Shown: piece by piece, positions 47,537 through 54,076 of the stretch
Position numbering within the stretch: the first letter of the stretch is position 1
Layout of the letters: every line of letters starts with the position of its first letter
Source: JAICYJ01 sp045806525
GTDB lineage: Bacteria; Actinomycetota; Thermoleophilia; Gaiellales; JAICJC01
Assembly: GCA_045806525.1 (NCBI GenBank)
Contig: JBJMJD010000064.1
Coordinates: 1-54,076 of the forward strand
Length of the DNA: 54,076 nt
Reading direction: 5' to 3'
Notes under the pieces: model-generated
Database searches by the model: none
What the model was told of the DNA's origin: nothing
What the model saw: the letters and a program-made list of their open reading frames with translations, nothing else
Translations under genes and position numbers: made by a program

Positions 47537-49006
47537 ATGAGCGACGAGCGCACCCTGCTGTCGGGCACCGCAGTGAACATCGCCGGGCTGGTGGCGGGCG
47601 TGGCCGCGGCCTTCGGCGTGCAGATCCTGATGGGGCGCCAGCTGGGACGCTCGGGGCTGGGCCTCGTGACCGTGGCGGTGCAGGTCGCGTTCGTGGCCGC
47701 GGCGGGCAGCCGCTTCGGCATGGACCTCTCGGCCGTGCGTGACGTGGCCATCGGCCGCGGTATCGGCCGCTCCTCGACGCTGCGCAGCCTGGTCGACCGC
47801 TGCACGCTGCTGGCCATGGGCGTCAGCGTGGCCGCAGCGGCGGTGATCGCCACGTGCGCGCTCTGGGCCGGCAACAGCCAGGTCGCGGTGGCCGCCGGGT
47901 CGATCCCGTTTGCGGCTGCGACCGCCGTCTACCTGGGCGCCACGCGCGGGCTGAAGGCGATGACACCGACCCTGTGGGTGTTCTGGATCGGCCAGCCGCT
48001 GGCCTGGATCGTGCTGGCCGTCCTGGCCTTCGCGGCCGGCGGTGGCACCGACGCCGCCTGCTGGTGCTACGACGCGTCCTGGGCGCTGGCCACGGTCGGT
48101 GCCTGGTGGTTCTGGCGCCGGGCGAGCGCGGGCTTCGGGGACGAGCCCGCGACTCGCGAGGAGTTCCGCGCCGCCGTCCGCTTCGGCCTCCCCCGCGCCC
48201 CGTCCGCGTTGCTTGCCCAGACCCTGTTCTGGGCCGACCTGTGGGTGGTCGAGTACTACGTGTCGAGCGCGCAGGTCGGCACCTACGCCGCCGTCGGGCG
48301 GATATCGCAGGTGCTGCTGCTGTTCCTGACCTCCGTCAACCTGCTGTTCTCCCCGTTCGCCGCCGACCTCTACGCCCGCGGCCAGCACCAGCGCCTCGAC
48401 TCGCTGTTCAAGAGCGCCACCCGCTGGGCGCTGGCCGCCACGATCCCGACCGTGATCATCCTGTGGGTGGCAGCCGCCGACGTGCTCGCGGCCTTCGGCC
48501 CCCGCTACGAGGGCGGCGAGACGGCGCTTCGGATCCTGCTGGCCGGGCAGCTGGTGAACGTGGCCACCGGCGGGGTCGCCTTCGTGCTGATCATGGTCGG
48601 TCGCACCGGCCTCGACCTGGCGGACAACGCGGTGGCGGTGCTGGTGATGGTGGGGCTGGCCGCGCCGCTGTCATCGGCGTACGGCATCGAGGGCGCGGCC
48701 GTCGCCTCGGCGGTGACGCTGGGCAGCGTCAACCTGCTGCGGCTCGGTCAGGTCAAGCGGGTGGTGCGAATCCAGCCCTACACGCTCGACTACCTGCGTC
48801 TGGCGCTGCCGACCGGTGCGTGTCTGGCGGCGGCCCTGATCGTGCACTCCGCGACCTCCGAAAGCGCCTGGTACCTCGGCCTGTTCGCGACCGCCCTGGC
48901 CGCCGGGGCCGCCTACCTGGCGCTGCTGCCCGTGGGCCTGCCGGCCCGCGAGCGAACGGTGCTCTACCGGTCGACGCGCAGGATCACGAACCTGGGGCCG
49001 CGGTAG
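47537..49006 (+). CDS. Wzx/MurJ-type polysaccharide flippase
   Basis: 489 residues from ATG 47537. About 12-14 membrane helices are visible. Polysaccharide-synthase/MATE-like features are TLLSGTAVNIAGLVAGVAAAFGVQILMGRQLG at the start, a RFGLPRAPSALLAQTLFWADLWVVEYYVSSAQVGTYAAVGRI segment beginning the second half, and LLFSPFAADLYARGQ. It probably moves a lipid-linked oligosaccharide across the membrane. Neighbours (two GT-C-like proteins and a UDP-sulfoquinovose synthase) support a surface-glycan pathway. Its last 43 bases overlap the next gene, tail to tail. Confidence 0.9.
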   Translation: MSDERTLLSGTAVNIAGLVAGVAAAFGVQILMGRQLGRSGLGLVTVAVQVAFVAAAGSRFGMDLSAVRDVAIGRGIGRSSTLRSLVDRCTLLAMGVSVAAAAVIATCALWAGNSQVAVAAGSIPFAAATAVYLGATRGLKAMTPTLWVFWIGQPLAWIVLAVLAFAAGGGTDAACWCYDASWALATVGAWWFWRRASAGFGDEPATREEFRAAVRFGLPRAPSALLAQTLFWADLWVVEYYVSSAQVGTYAAVGRISQVLLLFLTSVNLLFSPFAADLYARGQHQRLDSLFKSATRWALAATIPTVIILWVAAADVLAAFGPRYEGGETALRILLAGQLVNVATGGVAFVLIMVGRTGLDLADNAVAVLVMVGLAAPLSSAYGIEGAAVASAVTLGSVNLLRLGQVKRVVRIQPYTLDYLRLALPTGACLAAALIVHSATSESAWYLGLFATALAAGAAYLALLPVGLPARERTVLYRSTRRITNLGPR

Positions 49007-50997
49007 GCCACGGTCAGCCCCGGCTGGGCGAGGATCTTGGGCGCCACGTCGGTCTGTCCCCTGGTGTCGAGCAACACGTAGTCGACGTCCAGCCGCTTCA
49101 GGATCTGCGTGCGCCGCGAGCTCGCGGTGTCCGGGTCGAAGAACGCCTGTTCCAGCTGCCGGCGGGCCTGGGTGTTCTCCTTCGGCTCGGCTCGCGAACG
49201 CGCCTCGGGCAGAGCGGCCGCGTACACGTCGGCGTAGGCAAGCAGCTCGAACACTCGGTGCTCCTCGCCCAGCACCACCGGCGGCGGGCCCGGCTGTGCG
49301 CGGAAGTAGCCCCACACGTCCGGCGTCAGCACGGTTGCGAGGTCGGACCTGGGCGCGCGGTGCGGGCCATCCCGTGCCTCGTCGGCCACCCGCGATACAC
49401 CGTGCACGACCGGCCCCAGCAACACCGACGCGACCAGCAGCGACGCCAGCCACCAGGGCCCGCTCTCGACCATCCGCCGCGGCCGCAGCCACAGCGCGAC
49501 CACCACCGCCAGCAGCGCTGCCACCACGATCACGCTGGTGGGCAGGCGCCAGAACGATCCGTGCTCGCGCGCCTGATCAAGCACCACCGCCAGCACCAGC
49601 GCCGCCGCCAGGCCCCGCCACACCCCCAGCACACCGGCGGCGACACACGCACCCGCGGCCAGGACGAACGGCCACGGCAGCACCTGCCAGAAGCGGTGGA
49701 ACTGGCCCATGCCGGTGGCCGCCAGCACGACGGTGCTCAACCCGGGCAGCAGGAGCAGCGTCAGCGGCGCGAGCATCGCCCCTGCCGCCGGCAGAAGGTC
49801 ACGGAAGCGCACCAGCAGGATCAGGCACAGGATCGCTACCAGCACGTAGCCGCGCCCGAACACGGGCGCCCACGGGTACATCAGGATCGCGCGCGCGCCG
49901 TGGTGCAGGAACTCGTCGGAGTGGGTGATGATCGACCGCCGCTCCCCGCCCCGGATCGCCACCCACCAGATCCAGGCGGCCACCGCGGCGCTGGCCAGAA
50001 ACGACGCGCCCAGCGCCTCCAGCGCCACCGGCGGCATCCGCATGTGCGCGCGCCAGGAGCCGAGTGCGATCCCGGCCGCGATCGCCAGGCAGGGCAGCGC
50101 GTAGGTTGGGTGCACCAGCGCGATCACCGTCACCGCGGCCATCGCCGACCACGCGGCGGAGCGGGAGCCGCGCATCGCCCCGACGAACAGCAGCAGGGCG
50201 GCCGGTGTCAGCACGAAGAAGGTGAAGACCGGCGGCTGGTTGACCTGCTGGATCAGGCCGTTGATGAGCGTCACCAGATCCCACGCCAGGACCGCGGCCG
50301 CCAGGTAGCCGGCCGTGCGCCAGCCGGTCAGCGAGCGGGCGACTGCGAAGGCGCCCAGCATCGTCAGGAGCGCACACATCGGCTGCAGGTAGATGAACGC
50401 GGTTGCGACGTCGACGCCGGCCAGGTCGGCAACGCCGGCGAACGCCGCGTGCAGCAGCGGGAAGGCGTACCCGGCGTGGGGCGCGCCGTCCTTGTAGGAC
50501 GAGATCGCCGTCAAGGACAGCGAGCCGATGTCCTCCAGCTTGCGCATGCGGCCGACGTGGAACAGGGCATCCGATATCACCCCGGTCGAGATCCGCCACG
50601 CGAGGAACGCGAACAGGCCGGCGGCGAGCGCCCCGGCCAGCGCCTCCCAGACCGACACCCGGTCGAACAGCAATGGCCTGGTCACCGACACGCAGCACAG
50701 CACCGCCCCCGCGATCAGTACCGCCACCAGCGACGCCGTCAGCGGCAGGTGCACGACAAAGGCGGCCGCCAGCGGCGCGATCCAGATCGCGAGGCCCAGC
50801 GAGGTCGAGACCACGGCCGCGCCGGAGAGGCCCAGCCCGCGCTCGATCCGCAGCAACCGCATCGCGCCCCACCCCGGCAGCATCACGCAGACGGCGAACG
50901 CGCACCACACCGCCAGCGCATCGATGCCGGCCAGCCGGGCCGCGACCAGAACAGCCGGTGCCACCAGCAGCGCGGCCGGTTCGAGACGGGAGGACAT
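48964..50997 (-). CDS. Large polytopic membrane protein, GT-C glycosyltransferase-like
   Basis: 677 residues from ATG 50997. About 14 membrane helices fill residues 5-530. A soluble C-terminal part of about 130 residues follows (LATVLTPDVWGYFRAQPGPPPVVL..., ending VDYVLLDTRG...FVILRVDR). The first large outer loop carries SDALFH with Asp143, then LEDIGSLSLTAISSYKDGAPHAGYAFPLLHA, as in GT-C mannosyl-/arabinosyltransferases that use polyprenyl-phosphate sugars. It is paralogous-looking to the gene at 51043. A TAGACT lies 9 bases before the start. No specific family name can be given. Confidence 0.8.
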   Translation of the reverse strand: MSSRLEPAALLVAPAVLVAARLAGIDALAVWCAFAVCVMLPGWGAMRLLRIERGLGLSGAAVVSTSLGLAIWIAPLAAAFVVHLPLTASLVAVLIAGAVLCCVSVTRPLLFDRVSVWEALAGALAAGLFAFLAWRISTGVISDALFHVGRMRKLEDIGSLSLTAISSYKDGAPHAGYAFPLLHAAFAGVADLAGVDVATAFIYLQPMCALLTMLGAFAVARSLTGWRTAGYLAAAVLAWDLVTLINGLIQQVNQPPVFTFFVLTPAALLLFVGAMRGSRSAAWSAMAAVTVIALVHPTYALPCLAIAAGIALGSWRAHMRMPPVALEALGASFLASAAVAAWIWWVAIRGGERRSIITHSDEFLHHGARAILMYPWAPVFGRGYVLVAILCLILLVRFRDLLPAAGAMLAPLTLLLLPGLSTVVLAATGMGQFHRFWQVLPWPFVLAAGACVAAGVLGVWRGLAAALVLAVVLDQAREHGSFWRLPTSVIVVAALLAVVVALWLRPRRMVESGPWWLASLLVASVLLGPVVHGVSRVADEARDGPHRAPRSDLATVLTPDVWGYFRAQPGPPPVVLGEEHRVFELLAYADVYAAALPEARSRAEPKENTQARRQLEQAFFDPDTASSRRTQILKRLDVDYVLLDTRGQTDVAPKILAQPGLTVAYRGPRFVILRVDR

Positions 50998-51033
50998 CGG
51001 CGCCGGAGTCTATCGACGACGGGGCCCGACGGC

Positions 51034-51044
51034 TGTGGGAGAAT
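51034..51044 (+). promoter_or_regulatory. Promoter-like motif TGTGGGAGAAT, copy 1
   Basis: An 11-mer resembling an extended -10 (TGG-GAGAAT), preceded by GACGGC. It also occurs before the sulfoquinovose synthase gene at 52969-52979. Here it runs into ATG 51043, so if it is a promoter the true start may be GTG 51082. Confidence 0.3.
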
Positions 51045-52938
51045 GAGCCGTGGCGCCGCGCGCGATACCCCTCAGCCCCCGGTGATCGCGCCGCTCTCGA
51101 CAGGGGCGACCGATACCGTTCTGGGCCTCGCAGGTGCCGCCGTCGGAATGCTGGTGGTGTGGATCGCGGGGTGCGCGCTGGCGCCGTCCCGACCGGCCGC
51201 GGAACGGCTGGCCTGGGGCGTGATGGCGATGCTGGCCGTGGCCTGGTCGACCCTGTGGCAGCCGGTGCTGGGCGTCTCCTGGCTTGGCCACCGCACGCTG
51301 ATGGCGGTGATCGTCGTGGCCTGCACGACCGTCGTCGCAGCCCGCACGCGGGCCTGGCGCACCGCCCCGGACGTCCGCTGGCCGGTGGTGTTGGTGGCGG
51401 GCGTCGCGCTCGCCCTGTCCCTGCTGCCGCTGGTGTGGGGCCCCTCAGCCGTGGTGCCCATCTCCGATATGCAGTGGCACGAGGGTTGGATCCGGCAGCT
51501 GGTCGGCGGACTGCCCGAGCCCAGCGGCGTCTACGCCCACGTGCCCAACAGCTACCCGTGGCTCTACCACGCGCTGGCGGCGTGGCTGGAGCTGCTGCCC
51601 GGCGGGATGGTCGACGTCTACTGGGCGCTCCAGGTGTTCGCGGTCGGGTCGCTGGCGCTGGGCATGTGGCTGCTCGCGCGCGAACTGGGCCTGCGCGAAC
51701 GCCCAGCGACCTGGGCTGTCGGATTCGCGTCGCTGGCCGGCGGTGCCGGCTGGATCTGGGTGCACCACCCGACCGCCGTCGTCTCCACCAGCCGCTATGG
51801 GTCGGTGCACGGCGACTTCCTGGTCGGTCCCGCGGTGACGCCGGCGCTCGGGAACCTGCCCGCCATCCTGCCCCGCGACCTCGCGCTCGCGCTGTTCCCG
51901 TTGATCGTCTGGTTCGCGCTGCGCGCCGTCGCAGGGCGCGGCATCCGCGACGTCGCGGCCGCCGGTGCACTGGCCGGTTGCCTGCTGTTGATCGGGCCGG
52001 TCGGCGCCGTCGTGGCGGTGCTCGTCTGCGGCCCGGTGGCGGTGCGGCGCCGGATCCCGGTCAGACACGCTGCCGTCGCCCTCGCGATCGCGGCGGTGGT
52101 GGTCGCACCATGGCTGGGCCGGGTCGCACTCAACTACCTGCGGCTGGGGGGATTCTCACCCCACCAGCCGCTGCCCAGCGTGACCGCCTCACAGGCGCTG
52201 GTCGCGATGGGCGTGGTGCTGCCGATCGGGCTGATAGGCGTGATCTGGATGCTTCGCACGCGTCCGGAGGGCATCGACCTGGGTGCGCTGGTGCCGCTGG
52301 TGGCGGTGCCCACGGTGCTGTGCCTGGTGACCGGGCTGCTGCCCGGTCACAGCCTGGGCGGCGTGGCGCCCGTCGTCAAGCTGCAGCGGTACCTGCCGTT
52401 CCTGATGCTCGCGCTGGCGATACCGGCCGGATGGACGGTGGACGCGGCGCTGGCGCGGGTGTCGTGCAGGAGCGCGGTCGCGCTGGCGACGGCGCTGGTG
52501 GCGGCCGCCTGCGTCTCGACGGTGCTGACCTCGATCGGGCTCGCCGGTGACTTCAGGAGCGCCGAGCCGCGTGGCCTGCACTGCCGGGGCGGAGCGCCGA
52601 TGGGCGCCGGCGACGTGGTGGCAGTGGCCGGCCTGCGGCCGCGGGGGACGCTGCTCGTGGACAACTCCGTGTTTCGCAGCACCGGCGCCTGGGTGTTCCA
52701 CCGCGTGCCACCTGCGCAACTCCGCTACCGCGACGTGTTCTCGTCGATCGAGCCGCAGGGCGAGCGCGCCGCCGAGACGCGCGAGATCGCGCGCGGCCGG
52801 GTGCCGGAGGGCGTGGATTGGGTGATGCTGCCGGGAGCGGCGGCCGGCAGCTCGCTGGTGAGGGTCACCCGCTGCCGGGCCGGAGCGGTGCACCACCCGT
52901 TGGTGGTCGGGGTCTACCGGCCACGATCATCCGGCTAG
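51043..52938 (+). CDS. Large polytopic membrane protein, GT-C glycosyltransferase-like (second copy)
   Basis: 631 residues from ATG 51043; GTG 51082 would remove 13. About 12 membrane helices are followed by a C-terminal soluble part from about residue 500 (GAGDVVAVAGLRPRGTLLVDNSVFRSTGAW...). The first outer loop has SDMQWHEGWI with Asp142, then YAHVPNSYPWLYHALAAWLELL. The SD-x3-H pattern and its position match the neighbouring minus-strand protein almost exactly, although the rest differs. This suggests two related sugar transferases with different substrates. It starts 45 bases from its divergent partner. Confidence 0.8.
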   Translation: MSRGAARDTPQPPVIAPLSTGATDTVLGLAGAAVGMLVVWIAGCALAPSRPAAERLAWGVMAMLAVAWSTLWQPVLGVSWLGHRTLMAVIVVACTTVVAARTRAWRTAPDVRWPVVLVAGVALALSLLPLVWGPSAVVPISDMQWHEGWIRQLVGGLPEPSGVYAHVPNSYPWLYHALAAWLELLPGGMVDVYWALQVFAVGSLALGMWLLARELGLRERPATWAVGFASLAGGAGWIWVHHPTAVVSTSRYGSVHGDFLVGPAVTPALGNLPAILPRDLALALFPLIVWFALRAVAGRGIRDVAAAGALAGCLLLIGPVGAVVAVLVCGPVAVRRRIPVRHAAVALAIAAVVVAPWLGRVALNYLRLGGFSPHQPLPSVTASQALVAMGVVLPIGLIGVIWMLRTRPEGIDLGALVPLVAVPTVLCLVTGLLPGHSLGGVAPVVKLQRYLPFLMLALAIPAGWTVDAALARVSCRSAVALATALVAAACVSTVLTSIGLAGDFRSAEPRGLHCRGGAPMGAGDVVAVAGLRPRGTLLVDNSVFRSTGAWVFHRVPPAQLRYRDVFSSIEPQGERAAETREIARGRVPEGVDWVMLPGAAAGSSLVRVTRCRAGAVHHPLVVGVYRPRSSG

Positions 52939-52968
52939 GTAGCTAACCTCCCCCGCGCTATGACGGCG

Positions 52969-52979
52969 TGTGGGAGAAT
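52969..52979 (+). promoter_or_regulatory. Promoter-like motif TGTGGGAGAAT, copy 2
   Basis: Same 11-mer as at 51034-51044, again preceded by GACGGC (with one extra G). It would place a transcript start about 50 bases before the sulfoquinovose synthase start. Confidence 0.35.
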
Positions 52980-53038
52980 CCCGCCGTTACGGCTGTAAAC
53001 GTAGTCATGCAGCGATATCGACCCTGGGAGAGCAGCGG

Positions 53039-54076
53039 ATGCGTGTACTGATTTTGGGCGGCGACGGCTATCTGGGATGGCCGACGGCCATGCGCTTTTC
53101 GGGCAAGGGCCACGATGTGGCGGTGGTCGACAACTTCGCTCGCCGGCGCTGGCACGAGCAGGCCGGCACGGATTCGCTGACTCCGATCGCGTCGCTCGAC
53201 GACCGCATCTCGGCCTGGCATGAGGTGTCCGGCAAGCGGATCGACTCCCACGTCGGCGACATCTCCGAGGGCACCTTCATCGCGGACACCGTGCGCGACT
53301 TCATGCCCGACACGATCATCCACTACGGCGAGCAGCCCAGCGCCCCGTGGTCGATGCAGAGCGTCGACCACGCGGTGATCACCCAGCAGGCCAACGTGAT
53401 CGGCACGCTCAAGCTGCTCTGGGCCATGCGGGAGCACACGCCCGACGCGCATCTCGTCAAGCTGGGGACGATGGGCGAGTACGGCACCCCCAACATCGAC
53501 ATCGAAGAGGGCTACATCGAGATCGAGCACAAGGGGCGCAGGGACATCCTGCCGTTCCCCAAGGTGCCGGGCTCGTTCTACCACCTGTCCAAGGTGCACG
53601 ACAGCCATAACATCCACTTCGCCTGCCGGATCTGGGGTATCCGCGCCACCGACCTCAACCAGGGCGTCGTCTACGGCATCGAGACGCCGGAGACGAAGCT
53701 GGACGAGCGGCTGGTCACCCGCTTTGACTACGACCAGGCCTTCGGGACGGCGCTCAACCGGTTCTGCGTGCAGGCCATGATCGGCCACCCGCTGACGGTC
53801 TACGGCAAGGGCGGCCAGACGCGTGGCACCCTGAACATCGTGGACACGATCCAGTGCGTCGAGCTGACCGCCGACAACCCGGCCGATCCGGGCGAGTTCC
53901 GCGTCTACAACCAGTTCACCGAGTCGTTCACGGTGGCCGGGCTGGCCGAGAAGGTGCGCCACGCAGGCGGCGAGATCGGCGTCGAGGTGACCGTCGAGAA
54001 CGTGGCCAACCCGCGCGTCGAGCTGGAGGAGCACTACTACAACCCGGTGCACACGAAGCTGCCGTCGCTGGGGCTG
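53039..54076 (+). CDS. sqdB: UDP-sulfoquinovose synthase (3'-truncated)
   Basis: 346 residues to the right edge without a stop; the full protein is normally about 390-400. Start ATG 53039 has GGGAG 8 bases upstream. An extended SDR enzyme, it makes UDP-sulfoquinovose from UDP-glucose and sulfite. The NAD loop is VLILGGDGYLGWPTA. SQD1 hallmarks are HYGEQPSAPWSMQS, KLGTMGEYGTPNIDIEEGYI (Thr144), SFYHLSKVHDSHNI (Tyr181, Lys185) and WGIRATDLNQGVVYGIET. These match the catalytic Thr145/Tyr182/Lys186 of Arabidopsis SQD1. The product is the donor for sulfolipid or sulfated surface glycans. Adjacent flippase and GT-C-like genes favour a glycan role, but that is inference. Confidence 0.96.
   Translation, partial: MRVLILGGDGYLGWPTAMRFSGKGHDVAVVDNFARRRWHEQAGTDSLTPIASLDDRISAWHEVSGKRIDSHVGDISEGTFIADTVRDFMPDTIIHYGEQPSAPWSMQSVDHAVITQQANVIGTLKLLWAMREHTPDAHLVKLGTMGEYGTPNIDIEEGYIEIEHKGRRDILPFPKVPGSFYHLSKVHDSHNIHFACRIWGIRATDLNQGVVYGIETPETKLDERLVTRFDYDQAFGTALNRFCVQAMIGHPLTVYGKGGQTRGTLNIVDTIQCVELTADNPADPGEFRVYNQFTESFTVAGLAEKVRHAGGEIGVEVTVENVANPRVELEEHYYNPVHTKLPSLGL

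Noticed and set aside
47854..51042. A very long plus-strand open frame (about 3.2 kb) running ahead of the gene at 51043
   Set aside because: It lies antisense to, or out of frame with, the flippase and the minus-strand GT-C-like protein. Its translation is Arg/Pro/Gly/Ala/His-rich with no domains. It is a stop-poor shadow of high-GC genes, and only the part from 51043 on is real.

Overview
The window is one continuous high-GC stretch (about 70% GC by eye, nearly all third positions G or C) of an actinobacterial chromosome. It holds 53 protein genes, packed on both strands and often overlapping by 4 bases, and one tRNA gene. Both edges cut a gene. Gene order across roughly 1.2-24 kb (rsmI, metG, tatD, ksgA, ispE, pth, rplY, prs, glmU, mfd, mazG, eno, ftsB/divIC, DUF501) matches what I recall of the Rv1003-Rv1026 region of Mycobacterium tuberculosis. 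The family mix, the short intergenic palindromes and the hypothetical genes suggest a deep-branching class such as Thermoleophilia (Gaiellales/Solirubrobacterales). That placement is inference. No phage, plasmid, CRISPR or rRNA signal was seen.

Layout. 1-1.2 kb: end of a membrane protein, then a conserved hypothetical with an Arg/Lys-rich centre. 0.9-12.1 kb (minus): mfd, a SurA/PrsA-like foldase lipoprotein, mazG, a GAF-PAS-histidine kinase, eno, pyk, a divIC-like gene, a DUF501 gene and a small gene. 12.1-13.9 kb (plus): a small membrane protein, an M20 peptidase and a small hypothetical. 14-24.9 kb (minus): pth, rplY, prs, glmU, tRNA-Gln, a membrane protein, ispE, ksgA, an EamA transporter, tatD, metG, rsmI and a ROK kinase. 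24.9-29.6 kb: an LCP-family protein, a zinc-ribbon protein, a GT4 glycosyltransferase, and a fusion of a polysaccharide deacetylase with a flippase-like membrane domain. 29.6-35 kb: a histidine cluster with hisA divergent from a TrpR/YerC regulator gene, hisG, a fused hisC-hisB, hisH, hisF and hisIE. 35-38.6 kb: a lipoprotein, ligD and ku (NHEJ). 38.8-45.8 kb (minus): argC-argJ-argB-argR-argG-argH-lysA, every junction overlapping. 45.8-54 kb: a surface-glycan region with an alkaline-phosphatase-fold enzyme, a Wzx-type flippase, two large GT-C-like membrane proteins and a truncated UDP-sulfoquinovose synthase gene.

How it works together. The first half is housekeeping: translation (pth, rplY, metG, tRNA-Gln, ksgA, rsmI), nucleotide and envelope precursors (prs, glmU, ispE), glycolysis (eno, pyk) and repair (mfd). 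The second half has two amino-acid operons, each carrying its own regulator (YerC/HisR-like and ArgR). Each appears to be controlled by a palindromic operator that overlaps a -10 box and the start codon. A TANNNT hexamer lies 6-8 bases before the start codon at ten genes, so leaderless mRNAs seem common here.

Most notable: the HisC-HisB fusion, the deacetylase-flippase fusion, the divergent hisA/yerC promoter-operator, a 147-bp REPIN-like inverted-repeat element, and a recurrent intergenic palindrome GGGCTCWGAGCCC.
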